Source: Arenibacter sp. P308M17
GTDB taxonomy: Bacteria; Bacteroidota; Bacteroidia; Flavobacteriales; Flavobacteriaceae
Reading direction: 5' to 3'
Length of the DNA: 64,000 nt
Assembly: GCF_003426735.1 (NCBI RefSeq)
Contig: NZ_QVON01000002.1
Location: 682,001 to 746,000, forward strand
Shown piece by piece: positions 1-9,266 of the stretch. Position numbers and translations under genes: made by a program. Numbering within the stretch: position 1 is the first letter of the stretch; each line of letters starts with the position of its first letter. Under the pieces are notes generated by a model that saw only the letters and a program-made list of their open reading frames with translations, was not told the origin of the DNA and did no database searches.

Positions 1-989
1 GCCCTGGGCACTACACAGGGATCGTGCCTGCCCTTGCCCTGGGTGCTTACTTTATTCCCTTCCCTATCTATGGTATCATAAGCCTGGATAACGGTAGCAA
101 CAGGCTTAAAGGCAATATTGAAATAGATATCCATTCCGTTGCTTATCCCGCCTTGAATACCGCCACTGTGATTGGTCTTGGTGGTACCATCGGTATTAAA
201 CTGATCGTTATGCGCACTTCCCTTCATCTTTACCCCTTCAAAACCGCTACCGTACTCAAAACCTTTAACGGCGTTAATGGAAAGCATGGCTTTCCCCAGT
301 TCTGCATGTAACTTATCAAAGACCGGTTCCCCCAAGCCAATGGGTACATTTTGGATAACACAGGTAATTATTCCACCTATGGTGTCGCCCTCCTTTTTTA
401 TCTTTTTAATATAGGTTTCCATTTTAGCCGCAGTAGCGGTATCAGGACATCGTACCGGGTTGGATTCTATAAGGGAAAAATCCAGTTCCCGATAACTTTT
501 GTTAAGTGAGAGCTCCCCCACTTGCGAAACGTAGGCGTTTATTTTCATATCGCCCAGGAATTGTTTGGCAATGGCACCTGCAACTACCCTACTGGCCGTT
601 TCCCTGGCCGAACTTCTACCTCCTCCGCGATAATCCCGAAAACCGTATTTTTTGTCGTATACATAATCGGCATGCGAAGGTCTGTAGGAATCCTTTATAT
701 GTGAATAATCATGCGACTTCTGATTGGTATTGTGTATGGCAAACCCTATAGGCGTCCCGGTGGTCTTCCCTTCAAAAATCCCGGAGTAAAACTCCACGGT
801 ATCCGGTTCCTTGCGTTGGGTCACAATGGCCGACTGACCGGGTTTACGCCTGTCCAGATCTTTCTGAACGGCCTCCACATTCAATTCAATTCCTGCCGGG
901 CAACCCTCCAGTACGCCACCGATGGCAACACCGTGCGATTCTCCAAATGTGGATAATTTAAAAAGGGTTCCAAAAGTGTTTCCTGCCAT
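1..989 (-). CDS. aroC: Chorismate synthase, 3' end cut by window edge
   Basis: This enzyme converts 5-enolpyruvylshikimate-3-phosphate to chorismate using reduced FMN, the last step of the shikimate pathway, in the cytoplasm. The translation starts [20 protein letters not shown] and contains the family signature FGESHG near residue 15. It also has the FMN/substrate segment [19 protein letters not shown] about one third of the way in, and conserved [12 protein letters not shown] near the end. About 329 residues are visible of a usual ~355, so only the C-terminus is missing beyond position 1. The ATG at 989-987 matches the normal N-terminus of the family. It is transcribed divergently from the phosphoesterase gene at 1220, across a 230-bp A+T-rich spacer. 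Confidence 0.97.
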   Translation of the reverse strand, partial: MAGNTFGTLFKLSTFGESHGVAIGGVLEGCPAGIELNVEAVQKDLDRRKPGQSAIVTQRKEPDTVEFYSGIFEGKTTGTPIGFAIHNTNQKSHDYSHIKDSYRPSHADYVYDKKYGFRDYRGGGRSSARETASRVVAGAIAKQFLGDMKINAYVSQVGELSLNKSYRELDFSLIESNPVRCPDTATAAKMETYIKKIKKEGDTIGGIITCVIQNVPIGLGEPVFDKLHAELGKAMLSINAVKGFEYGSGFEGVKMKGSAHNDQFNTDGTTKTNHSGGIQGGISNGMDIYFNIAFKPVATVIQAYDTIDREGNKVSTQGKGRHDPCVVPR

Positions 990-1219
990 ATGTGTAAATC
1001 TAAGGTTGTGGTTAAGAACTGGCCTTAATGGCCGTATCAGCTCAAAGATCCAAAGGTAAATCTTAAAACAGAGATACGAAAATAGAAATCCTGCTTATAT
1101 CACATTAAAACAGAAGTGGACCCACTTAATGTAAACTTAACCATTTCCTTATTCTAATTTCATTTTATCTTCACCTTAAATTTATATCCAAAGGTTTAAT
1201 TTGAAGAAACTCCACCTCT

Positions 1220-2074
1220 GTGAAAAAGAGACAAATAGAATTGGTAGTGATTTCCGATGTACATTTAGGAACTTTCGGTTGCCATGCGGATGAACTACTG
1301 GCCTATTTGAACAGTATAAACCCCAAAAAGATCATTTTAAATGGCGATATAGTGGATATTTGCCAATATAACAAGAATTATTTCCCGGCCACACATATAA
1401 GAGTACTTAGAAAGATAATGGGCATGGCCACCAATGGCACCGAAGTGTATTATATTGCAGGGAGCCTCGATGGAAAGCTACGGAAATTCAGTGGCACTTC
1501 CTTGGGAAACATCCATTTTGTAGATCGGTTGACCTTGGAAATAGATGGGAAAAAGGCCTGGTTCTTTCACGGTGATATTCTTGATATACCCATTCAGCCT
1601 GCAAAATGGATGGCCAAAATGGGAAGGCAAGGTTTTAGTCTCCTAATATTCCTTAACAGTTCCCTAAATTGGATCTTGGGCACCTTGGGAAGCAAAAAAC
1701 ACTCCTTATCAAAAAGGAACAACCTAAAGGGTACTGTAGGGTTCGTTGAAAATTTTGAACATACGGTCAAGGAGTTGGCCATCGCCAAAAACTTTGATTA
1801 TATTATCTGCGGCCATATCCATCTGCCCAAAAAAGAGATTTATGAAAATGGATTAGGTAATTGTACCTATTTAAATTCCGGGGATTGGGTAGAAAACCTT
1901 ACAGCCCTTGAATATGCATTTAAACGCTGGAAAATATATCGATATAGTGCGGACAAACTCTCTCCTTTCTTCGTGGACGAAGAACTTAAGGGCATGGACA
2001 TTCATGAATTACTGGCCACCGCTGTCATCTCCAAAAAAGCTCCGAAAAAAATACCAAAAAAAACAAAGATTTAA
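1220..2074 (+). CDS. LpxH-like metallophosphoesterase with altered GNHD motif
   Basis: It belongs to the calcineurin-like phosphoesterases resembling UDP-2,3-diacylglucosamine diphosphatase, which cleaves the pyrophosphate in lipid A synthesis at the inner membrane. Motifs visible are DVH (D13, H15), GD (D43), HGD (H117) and GHIH (H199, H201), and the total of 284 residues suits the family. The oddity is the fourth motif: where GNHD is expected the protein reads GSLD (residues 81-84), so the metal-binding Asn is Ser82 and the catalytic His is Leu83. The gene is intact otherwise, without frameshift. It may be a diverged paralogue with reduced or changed activity while another LpxH elsewhere does the essential job. 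The Lys-rich tail (KKAPKKIPKKTK) is unlike a catalytic domain and may contact membrane or nucleic acid. Confidence 0.85.
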   Translation: MKKRQIELVVISDVHLGTFGCHADELLAYLNSINPKKIILNGDIVDICQYNKNYFPATHIRVLRKIMGMATNGTEVYYIAGSLDGKLRKFSGTSLGNIHFVDRLTLEIDGKKAWFFHGDILDIPIQPAKWMAKMGRQGFSLLIFLNSSLNWILGTLGSKKHSLSKRNNLKGTVGFVENFEHTVKELAIAKNFDYIICGHIHLPKKEIYENGLGNCTYLNSGDWVENLTALEYAFKRWKIYRYSADKLSPFFVDEELKGMDIHELLATAVISKKAPKKIPKKTKI

Positions 2075-2146
2075 TATTGTCGTCCGGCTAATAAAAATAG
2101 TTCAAAACGTATCCCTATGCCTCCAAAACATATTTAAAGAATCCAG

Positions 2147-5059
2147 TTAAGAACTTAGGGCCTCCTTTAAAACCGTAATGGGGTGGAGGGCCTTCCTTTG
2201 CGTACCGTCAAATATCTGGTGCCTACAACTGGTGCCATTGGCCACTATGATTACATCTTCCGTAGATTTTCTAACGGCCGGAAACAACTTTAGTTCCCCC
2301 ACCTGCATACTAACCTCATAGTGCTCATTTTCATAACCAAAAGACCCTGCCATACCACAGCATCCGGAACTAATGATGGAAACGGTATAATTTTTTGGAA
2401 GGTTCAATATATCAAAAGTGACCTTTTGGTTAGAGATCGACTTTTGATGGCAATGGGTATGGATTTTAACAGTCCTGGCCTCCTTGGTAAATTGATCCGA
2501 TGTCAATACTCCGGACCAAATTTCCTTGGCCAAAAATTCTTCTATCAAAAAAGAGTTACCGGCAACGGAATCCATTTTCTTTTTATCAATGCCAAACCGT
2601 TTGTATTCATCCCTAAAGGTTAAAATGGCGGAAGGTTCCAGCCCAAGTATAGGAAGTCCCATATCCGTTAGCTTGGAAAGTTTGTCCACATTTTCAATAG
2701 CCAACTTTTTTGCCTGTTTTAGAAACCCTTTGGAAATATAGGTCCTGCCGCTCTCCGCGTAGAAAAGTTCTACCTCATACCCCAATCGCGTTAGCACCTC
2801 AATGGCATCCCTACCCAGTTCAACATCCAAATAGTTGGTAAATTCATCTATATAAAGAACAACTTTGGACCTGGTAGCAATCACCCTATCCTTTGCTTTT
2901 AGAAGCGCTTTATTAAAATTGAACTTATAGACTTTAGGCAAACTTCGCTGTGCGGCAACCCCGACCGATTTTTTAAGCAATCCTCCAAAAAATTTGGAAT
3001 CGTATATGGCATTGGTAAAACCCGGTACGGTACTTCCCAATTTATTCAACACGGTATTATAGGCAAATAGTTTAGCCCTTAGGGGATACCCGTTTTCTTC
3101 CTGGTATTGATATAAAAATTCTGCTTTTAGTGTGGCCACATCCACGTTACTGGGACATTCACTGGAGCATGCCTTACAACTTAAACAAAGATCAAAGACT
3201 TCTTTTAATTCCTTATTGTTAAACTTATTGGTCTTTTCCGAAGAAGTCAAGAATTCGCGCAGGGCGTTGGCACGGCCTCGTGTGGTATCCTTTTCATTTT
3301 TTGTGGCATGGTAACTAGGGCACATGGCGCCCGATACCAAATGGGTTTTTCTACAATCCCCGCTGCCATTGCATTTTTCGGCCGCTTTTAAAATACCTTG
3401 GCTATCGGAGAAATCCATCAAGGTCCCAATTTCCGGTTCCTGACGATCTATTTCATACCGTAGGGACTCGTCCATGGGATAGGCATCCACAATTTTCCCC
3501 GGATTAAAGATATTATGGGGATCAAAATAGGTTTTTACCCGCTTCAAGAGTTCATAATTTTTCTGTCCTATCATCAAGGGTATGAACTCGGCCCTTACAA
3601 TTCCATCTCCATGTTCCCCGCTAAAGGATCCATGGTACTTCTTGGTAAGCTTGGCCACGTCCGTGGTAATGGACCTGAACAAGGCCACATCCCCAGATTT
3701 CTTTAAATTTAAGATCGGCCTTAAGTGCAACTCCCCTGCCCCGGCATGGGCATAATAGACCGCATCCTGCTTATAGTCCTTCATTATTTGGGTAAATTCC
3801 CCAATAAAATCCTTTAGATCCTCCAAGGCCACTGCAGTATCCTCTATACAGGCAACTGCCTTACGGTCACCAACTATATTGCCAAGTAGTCCCAATCCGG
3901 CCTTTCTAAGTTCTATGGCCTTATTTACGTCTCCCAACCTCAATATAGGGCTGGCATAGCTTAATCCAGATTTTTTAACGGTCTCCAATAATTGATACAG
4001 TTGTTTGTCCAAGTCGTCCTCGGTATCCGCTTTAACCTCTAGCATCAACAAGGCCGCAGGATCCCCTTCCACAAAAAATCTGTTCTCCAGTTGGGTTCGG
4101 TTATTTTTGGTACAGTCCAAAATTACCTTGTCCATCATTTCACAGGTATGTAGGTTGTGGGCCATTAAGGGGGCCACGTCCAACAAACATTCCTCCAAGG
4201 TTTTGTAATGGGTAACCACCATTCCTGAAAGTTTTGGGGGAAGATCGGTCAATTGAAGCACTATTTCGGTAGTGAAGGCCAAAGTACCTTCACTCCCGCT
4301 CAATAATTTACATAGGTTTATTCCCAGGGCACTATCCCCGAAAATATTGTTCTGGAGCAACTCATCCACAGCATAGCCGGTGTTGCGCCTATGGATCTGG
4401 GGCTTTGGAAATTCCCTGACAATTTCCGCCTGTATATCCTTATTGCTTAATTCTTTATGGATATTGTTATAAATTCTTCCTTCAAAATTATCCATGGCCA
4501 TTTTGCCCAGAAATTCGTTCAGGGACAAATCCTTAAATTCTACCTTGCTGCCATCGGATAAAAATGTTTTTAAAGATACGACCTGGTCACGGGTAACCCC
4601 ATATTGTATAGAGGTAGTTCCCGATGAATTATTGCCTACCATTCCCCCGATCATACAACGGTTGGAAGTAGAAGTGTTTGGTCCAAAATACAGGCCATAA
4701 GGCTCCAAATAGAGGTTTAACTCGTCACGGATTACCCCTGGCTGGACCGTTACCTGCTTTTTAACCTCATCAACAGAAAGAATCTTGGTAAAATTTTTGG
4801 AGACATCCACTACAATACCGTCCCCAACACATTGTCCGGCAAGGGAAGTCCCTGCAGTTCTCGGGATCAGACCTATTTTGTGTTCTCCAGCAAATAGAAT
4901 CAGTTTTTTAATATCCCCTTCGGTCTTCGGATAAGCCACTGCCATTGGCATTTTTCTATAAACCGAGGCATCGGTGGCATATAGGGTGGTCATTAATTTG
5001 TCTACAAACAAATCGCCCTCTAAATCAGCATTTAATTTATTTAGCATATTTTTATCCAA
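2147..5059 (-). CDS. FAD-linked oxidase / Fe-S D-2-hydroxyacid dehydrogenase (GlcD-GlpC fusion)
   Basis: This 970-residue protein fuses a GlcD-like FAD-binding oxidase to a GlpC-like iron-sulfur part, the layout of Ydi J/Dld-type D-lactate or D-2-hydroxyglutarate dehydrogenases that feed electrons to the quinone pool at the inner membrane. The N-terminal FAD_binding_4 motif PRTAGTSLAGQ lies near residue 70 and the FAD-oxidase C domain runs to about 540. A cysteine cluster CNGSGDC near 560 is followed by CLSCKACSSECP near 625, a 4Fe-4S ligand set. A CCG domain at the C-terminus shows HCHQK and SSGCCGMAGSFGYE near 905. The gene is complete. Substrate specificity cannot be read from sequence; D-lactate or D-2-hydroxyglutarate are the likely choices. 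It is transcribed divergently from the beta-barrel gene at 5151. Confidence 0.9.
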   Translation of the reverse strand: MDKNMLNKLNADLEGDLFVDKLMTTLYATDASVYRKMPMAVAYPKTEGDIKKLILFAGEHKIGLIPRTAGTSLAGQCVGDGIVVDVSKNFTKILSVDEVKKQVTVQPGVIRDELNLYLEPYGLYFGPNTSTSNRCMIGGMVGNNSSGTTSIQYGVTRDQVVSLKTFLSDGSKVEFKDLSLNEFLGKMAMDNFEGRIYNNIHKELSNKDIQAEIVREFPKPQIHRRNTGYAVDELLQNNIFGDSALGINLCKLLSGSEGTLAFTTEIVLQLTDLPPKLSGMVVTHYKTLEECLLDVAPLMAHNLHTCEMMDKVILDCTKNNRTQLENRFFVEGDPAALLMLEVKADTEDDLDKQLYQLLETVKKSGLSYASPILRLGDVNKAIELRKAGLGLLGNIVGDRKAVACIEDTAVALEDLKDFIGEFTQIMKDYKQDAVYYAHAGAGELHLRPILNLKKSGDVALFRSITTDVAKLTKKYHGSFSGEHGDGIVRAEFIPLMIGQKNYELLKRVKTYFDPHNIFNPGKIVDAYPMDESLRYEIDRQEPEIGTLMDFSDSQGILKAAEKCNGSGDCRKTHLVSGAMCPSYHATKNEKDTTRGRANALREFLTSSEKTNKFNNKELKEVFDLCLSCKACSSECPSNVDVATLKAEFLYQYQEENGYPLRAKLFAYNTVLNKLGSTVPGFTNAIYDSKFFGGLLKKSVGVAAQRSLPKVYKFNFNKALLKAKDRVIATRSKVVLYIDEFTNYLDVELGRDAIEVLTRLGYEVELFYAESGRTYISKGFLKQAKKLAIENVDKLSKLTDMGLPILGLEPSAILTFRDEYKRFGIDKKKMDSVAGNSFLIEEFLAKEIWSGVLTSDQFTKEARTVKIHTHCHQKSISNQKVTFDILNLPKNYTVSIISSGCCGMAGSFGYENEHYEVSMQVGELKLFPAVRKSTEDVIIVANGTSCRHQIFDGTQRKALHPITVLKEALSS

Positions 5060-5150
5060 CTCAAAACAATTTTGGGCACTAAATTAAGTTTTATTGTTTC
5101 AGATTAATAATCAATTTTTAATTTTTACATTAATTAACTTTAGAACACTT

Positions 5151-5660
5151 ATGAAAATTTTAAAATTATTTACCTTATTTATGTTATGCTCCTGGTTCTC
5201 TATTAATGCCCAGGAAATATCCGATCACGCCCTTGGTCTACGCTTGGGGGACAGTGATGGATTTGGCGCCGAAATTTCCTATCAAAAATCTTTGGACCGT
5301 GACAACAGATTGGAAGCCAACCTCGGATGGCGGGATAGTCGCTACTTTGATGCCTTTAAATTAACGGCCCTTTACCAATGGGTTAGGCCCTTGGACGGAA
5401 ATTTCAATTGGTACTATGGTGCCGGTGGTGGTCTCGGAAGTGTGGATTTCGCTTCCAGGCAGGATGGTAATGGCAGAATTTATACCCCAGATGGCGGACT
5501 TTTTGTATTGGCTGCCGGGGATATCGGTATTGAATACAATTTTGACATTCCCCTATTGATCTCATTGGATTTTAGACCTGAAATCGGCATTGCGGGCTAT
5601 AAACACTTCTCCGATAATTTTGATTTTGATATTGCCTTGGGAGTGCGCTATCAGTTTTAA
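5151..5660 (+). CDS. Small outer-membrane beta-barrel protein
   Basis: This is a 169-residue secreted protein of unknown role. The ATG at 5151 gives a classic signal peptide (MKILKLFTLFMLCSWFSINAQ) ending in Ala-Gln, the usual flavobacterial cleavage region. An upstream in-frame codon would place 19 unrelated residues before it, so the later start is preferred. The mature part alternates polar and aromatic/hydrophobic residues (NLGWRDSRYFDAFKLTALYQW, then a Gly-rich turn YYGAGGGLG), and ends in RYQF with a terminal Phe, the outer-membrane insertion signature. It resembles the eight-stranded OmpW/outer-membrane-beta-barrel group. It stands alone, closed by a strong terminator at 5687. Confidence 0.8.
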   Translation: MKILKLFTLFMLCSWFSINAQEISDHALGLRLGDSDGFGAEISYQKSLDRDNRLEANLGWRDSRYFDAFKLTALYQWVRPLDGNFNWYYGAGGGLGSVDFASRQDGNGRIYTPDGGLFVLAAGDIGIEYNFDIPLLISLDFRPEIGIAGYKHFSDNFDFDIALGVRYQF

Positions 5661-5686
5661 TGTAAACGAATAAATCCTATTTTATT

Positions 5687-5724
5687 AAGCCATGAATGTT
5701 GTTGTAGCATTTATGGCTTTTTTT
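5687..5724 (+). terminator. Rho-independent terminator
   Basis: A 12-bp stem AAGCCATGAATG / CATTTATGGCTT (one G-T pair) with a 9-nt loop is followed by a run of T. It lies 27 bp after the stop of the beta-barrel gene and closes that transcription unit. Confidence 0.9.
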
Positions 5725-5830
5725 ATTAGCCATATATAAGTACATTTGCGGCAATTAAAAGAAAAGAACAATGAAATGAGTATAAACTTTTTTAAGCATA
5801 CCATACCGATATGATTAAAATAAGTTTATG

Positions 5831-5880
5831 CGAACCCGCCCGAACGTACCTTATCGGTACGGGCTGGAACGAAGTGGTTA
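5831..5880. repeat. REP-like palindromic element, diverged copy
   Basis: The segment contains the hairpin CGTACC-ttatc-GGTACG followed by CTGGAACGAAGTGGTTA. That tail is a diverged match to the core CTGAACGAAGTAGTCGG found intact near 8964 and 48044. It sits in the spacer before the TlpA-like gene, is more G+C-rich than its surroundings, and encodes nothing. Confidence 0.55.
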
Positions 5881-5938
5881 CATCTATATTGAATATTGTA
5901 ATTACTTCTTTTTTAACAAATTATAAAATTTTATACAG

Positions 5939-7069
5939 ATGAAAAAAATAATTTTATCCCTTACGGTAATTGTAGGTGTTATAGCGTGCAACAGCAAACC
6001 CGAAGGTTTTGTGCTGAACGGAACCTTGACCGGTGATGTGGAAAACGGTACGCAAATATTTATTAGGAAGATCGGTGAAAACAATCAGCCCTATGATATT
6101 GACACCACCACAGTTGAAAATGGTAAGTTTACCGCTAGTGGTCCTGCAGATACTCCGGATTTAATATATGTTTTTATTGATAAGATCCAGGGATATACTC
6201 CTGTTGTTGCCGAAAAAGGCGAAATAGAACTGAGTGCCCAAAAGGATAGTTTAAATTTTGCCAAGGTAAAAGGCACTTTACAAAACGATATTTTCTTTAA
6301 CTATCTATCCGAATCAAGGGCATTGTCAGATCAGGCCATGTCCATTCAAAAGGATATGCAAACTGCAAGTATGGGGGGTAACGAAGCTACGGTCAACTCT
6401 TTGCGCGACGAGTTTGCCGAACTTCAAGAGGAATATAAGAATTTTGAGCTAGACTTTATAAAGAACAATCCCAACGGTCTTATTTCCGCATTGTTGATAG
6501 AAAAAGGCCTTAATACTAGAATCGTGGAGAGCGAAGAGGCTCAAAAAATGTATGATGCCCTGACTCCGGAGATAAAGGAAACCCTGCCGGCCAAAAACAT
6601 TCTAAAAAGTTTGGAGGCGGCCAAGGCCAGGGAAGAAAAAGGTAAAAGTACGGCTATCGGAGCTACGGCTCCCGATTTTTCAGGGCCCACCCCGGACGGT
6701 AAGGAATTGTCCCTAAAAGAGGCCATGGGAAAAGTGACCATTATTGATTTTTGGGCCGCCTGGTGCAAGCCCTGTAGGGTTGAAAATCCCAATGTGGTCA
6801 ATATCTACAACAAATACCACTCTAAAGGCCTTAATATTATTGGAGTCTCCTTGGATAGAAAGGAAGAGGATTGGAAAAAGGCGATCGCGGACGACCAACT
6901 TAGCTGGAACCATATTTCCAGTTTGGATTACTTTAACGATGCCGTAGCCAAACTATACAATGTAGAAGCAATTCCCGCCACCTTTATTCTTGACGAAAAC
7001 GGGGTTATTGTTGCCAAAAACCTAAGAGGTCCCGAACTGGAATCGAAAATTTCGGAGCTTTTACAATAA
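5939..7069 (+). CDS. TlpA/ResA-like thiol-disulfide oxidoreductase lipoprotein
   Basis: This 376-residue lipoprotein has a two-part layout common in Bacteroidota. The N-terminal signal ends in the lipobox VIAC with Cys17 as the probable lipidated residue, followed by a beta-rich DUF4369-like domain (roughly residues 22-120) and a helical linker. The C-terminal thioredoxin fold carries the active site WCKPC (C276, C279) and the cis-proline loop AIPATF near residue 345. Such proteins reduce periplasmic disulfides, for instance in cytochrome c maturation or general stress, and are anchored in a membrane facing the periplasm. The partner is not evident from the neighbours; the gene is monocistronic, ending in the hairpin at 7089. 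Confidence 0.92.
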   Translation: MKKIILSLTVIVGVIACNSKPEGFVLNGTLTGDVENGTQIFIRKIGENNQPYDIDTTTVENGKFTASGPADTPDLIYVFIDKIQGYTPVVAEKGEIELSAQKDSLNFAKVKGTLQNDIFFNYLSESRALSDQAMSIQKDMQTASMGGNEATVNSLRDEFAELQEEYKNFELDFIKNNPNGLISALLIEKGLNTRIVESEEAQKMYDALTPEIKETLPAKNILKSLEAAKAREEKGKSTAIGATAPDFSGPTPDGKELSLKEAMGKVTIIDFWAAWCKPCRVENPNVVNIYNKYHSKGLNIIGVSLDRKEEDWKKAIADDQLSWNHISSLDYFNDAVAKLYNVEAIPATFILDENGVIVAKNLRGPELESKISELLQ

Positions 7070-7088
7070 CAAGGTTTAAAAAATTTAT

Positions 7089-7123
7089 AAAAAAGGGCCC
7101 GTAATTTTTTTCGGGCCTTTTTT
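7089..7123 (+). terminator. Rho-independent terminator
   Basis: The arms GGGCCCG and CGGGCC (one bulged base) around a T-rich loop are followed by TTTTTT. It starts about 20 bp after the TlpA-like stop codon. Confidence 0.9.
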
Positions 7124-7227
7124 AGTTTTTTATGGAAGGATGCTTTAATAATATTGTGAATGACCGAAAAGCGCTACCACGCCATGATTCCATTTATAAA
7201 CGATTTTAGAATGTCTTATGCCTCTAC

Positions 7228-7878
7228 TTATATCTTGCCCATTTTTCCAAGAATAAAAAGGAGCACTATTGGCAAAGCCAATAAAAGTACCATTAAGGTA
7301 TCGGTAACCAGTAGGTCCGGCTTAAAGAGCAAGGTTGCCACATACCCTCCGATAGCACCTCCAAAATGGGCCGTATGCCCAATGTTTCCCATCCTTGTTT
7401 TCATACCATAGATAGAATAAAACAGATAAAGGATCCCTAAAATATAAGCCGGCAAGGGAATAGGGATGAACATGATTCCCAATCTCATCCCCGGCTCCAG
7501 CAGGATGGCCGAGTACAAAATACCGGTAACGGCCCCACTGGCCCCTACAGCACTGTAATACGGTTCGTTCTTATGAAAATAAAGTGCCAATAAACTACCG
7601 GCAACAAGACTGATAAAATATAGGATAAGAAACTTACTGGGGCCAAACCAAGCAATGACCACATCTGCAAAAAAATAGAGGGTGAACATATTGAAAAAAA
7701 GATGGGAAAGGTCCACATGTAAAAATCCCGAAGTAACCATCCTATCTTTCTGTCCTGCCTGAATGGCACCTACACCAAACTTGTAACGTTCAAAGAAAGT
7801 TTGATCATTAAACCCTTTTAAAGAGGCAAGGACATTGGCGGCCATAATGGCAATGGTAGCGATATGAATGTTATTCAT
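7228..7878 (-). CDS. Rhomboid family intramembrane serine protease
   Basis: It cleaves membrane proteins within the bilayer. The catalytic serine is in GASGAVTG (Ser114 from the chosen start) and the catalytic histidine is in AHFGGAIGG (His171). The HxxxN pair of helix 2 is HLFFN (His59, Asn63). At least six hydrophobic helices are visible with no extra soluble domain. The ATG at 7878 is preferred over one nine codons upstream because it gives MNNIHIATIAIM, leading directly into the first helix. Its 5' end is head-to-head with the acyltransferase gene; the two promoters must lie within about 60 bp of each other. The natural substrate is unknown. Confidence 0.93.
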   Translation of the reverse strand: MNNIHIATIAIMAANVLASLKGFNDQTFFERYKFGVGAIQAGQKDRMVTSGFLHVDLSHLFFNMFTLYFFADVVIAWFGPSKFLILYFISLVAGSLLALYFHKNEPYYSAVGASGAVTGILYSAILLEPGMRLGIMFIPIPLPAYILGILYLFYSIYGMKTRMGNIGHTAHFGGAIGGYVATLLFKPDLLVTDTLMVLLLALPIVLLFILGKMGKI

Positions 7879-7892
7879 GGAGAAAACTATTA

Positions 7893-7920
7893 TTTTTAGG
7901 TTCAAATATAGCTATATTTG
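7893..7920 (+). promoter_or_regulatory. Bacteroidota-type promoter for the acyltransferase gene
   Basis: A perfect -7 box TATATTTG (7913-7920) lies 16 bp before the ATG at 7937. A T-rich -33 region (TATTTTT, 7891-7897) lies at the expected spacing. The short leader implies a transcript starting around 7926. Confidence 0.6.
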
Positions 7921-7936
7921 CCCTAATTATATCTGC

Positions 7937-8824
7937 ATGCAGTTTCTGGTCTATATTCTAGTTTATCCCCTCCTATGGCTTATTTCCATATTACCTTTTA
8001 GACTTTTTTACTTTTTTTCGGACCTTGTCTTTTTTGTAATGTTCTATCTTATTGGCTATCGCAAAAAGGTGGTCTCCGAAAATCTTACAATGGCCTTTCC
8101 CGATAAGTCGGCAAATGAGCTTAATAAGATTCAAAAGTGCTTCTACCGTCATATGTGCGATATGTTCCTGGAAATGGTAAAGACCTTGAATCTGACACAA
8201 GAGGAGCTAAAGGAACGCTATAAGATCATCAATATTGAAGTACTTCAGGGTATAGTTGAGGACAGGAGCGTTCTTATCGTATGTTCCCATTACGCCAATT
8301 GGGAATGGAACGTAAGTATCAACAATTATGTACATGCCAAAGGATATGCCGTATATCAAAAAATTGGAAATACCTATTTTGACGATTTGATCAAGAAAAT
8401 AAGGGCCAAATGGAATACCACCCTCATCACCCAACAGGAAACCGTAAAAACGGTATATAGGAATGTACAGAACGGGACAATATCTGCCTATGGTATGGTG
8501 AGCGATCAATCCCCCCAGGTGAAAAGGGCACAATATTGGAGTGAATTTATGGGCGTCAAGGCACCAATTTTTAATGGCCCAGAGAGTATGGCCAGAAAAT
8601 TGGATCTGGCAGTAGTCTTCCTTAAGGTTTCCAAAGTAAAAAGGGGCTATTACCAAGCAGAATTCATCCCCATAACCACGGCCGGCAGTAAGACCAAAAA
8701 GCATCAGATTACCGACCAATTCCTGAGGCTGACCGAAGATCAGATACGGGAAAAGCCAGAATTTTACCTTTGGACACATAAACGATGGAAGCATCGAAAC
8801 AAGGTTCCCTTGGAGTTCCAATAG
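7937..8824 (+). CDS. Lysophospholipid/lipid A acyltransferase family protein (LpxL/HtrB-like)
   Basis: This 295-residue membrane-bound acyltransferase transfers a fatty acyl chain to lipid A or another lipid at the inner leaflet. The N-terminus is a membrane helix (LVYILVYPLLWLISILPF) and the catalytic HX4E motif is HYANWE (His118, Glu123). Conserved downstream blocks include YGMVSDQSPQ and FNGPESMARKLDLAVVF. The ATG at 7937 is supported by the promoter and by homologues beginning MQFLVY-like; an upstream in-frame ATG overlaps the rhomboid gene. Flavobacteria often carry several such genes, so the exact acceptor (lipid A or an aminolipid) is not settled. Confidence 0.88.
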   Translation: MQFLVYILVYPLLWLISILPFRLFYFFSDLVFFVMFYLIGYRKKVVSENLTMAFPDKSANELNKIQKCFYRHMCDMFLEMVKTLNLTQEELKERYKIINIEVLQGIVEDRSVLIVCSHYANWEWNVSINNYVHAKGYAVYQKIGNTYFDDLIKKIRAKWNTTLITQQETVKTVYRNVQNGTISAYGMVSDQSPQVKRAQYWSEFMGVKAPIFNGPESMARKLDLAVVFLKVSKVKRGYYQAEFIPITTAGSKTKKHQITDQFLRLTEDQIREKPEFYLWTHKRWKHRNKVPLEFQ

Positions 8825-8940
8825 CCATATGCCCTGTATGATCAATTTCCCTACAAACATGAGCAAGGTAAAAAGGGCCATCTTAATACCTATCTCTATG
8901 GTACATTATAAGATTCCATTTCGCAAGATTTTCCTCGATT

Positions 8941-9052
8941 TTTAACCCCGACCCTAAAGCCCGCCTGAACGAAGTAGTCGGACAGGGGAGAAATCAAGGA
9001 AAATCAGGCTCCCCTGCCTACCGGACAGGCAGGCTTTAGGGTTTGGGGTAAA
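8941..9052. repeat. REP-like element with long imperfect inverted repeat
   Basis: The 442-bp spacer 8825-9266 has no gene. Within it, arms of about 24 bp (8941-8965 and 9029-9052, sharing ACCCTAAAGCC / GGCTTTAGGGT) enclose the core CTGAACGAAGTAGTCGG (8965-8981) and a second hairpin CCTGCCT-accggac-AGGCAGG (9014-9034). The 23 bp from 8959 to 8981 are identical to 48039-48061. Nothing else is recognised in the spacer. Confidence 0.7.
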
Positions 9053-9266
9053 ACGGATTTTCCGAGAAACCTTGTTAAGACGATTTTTGTCATGTACTTA
9101 GACCTACCCTTTAATTTTCTGTAATATATCAAGACCAATAAACCCGTTACCAAAGAGTATCAATACATCTATTGGTTTGCGAATTAATGCCGTTGGTCTA
9201 AATTGGGAGTACAATTAAACTTTTCTCATTATATTATGGCTCAGTTTAATTAAAATCAATTTATTA

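Noticed and set aside
8207..8881. Long minus-strand reading frame of 224 codons opposite the acyltransferase gene
   Set aside because: It is the antisense of a clear LpxL-like gene and shows no family resemblance.
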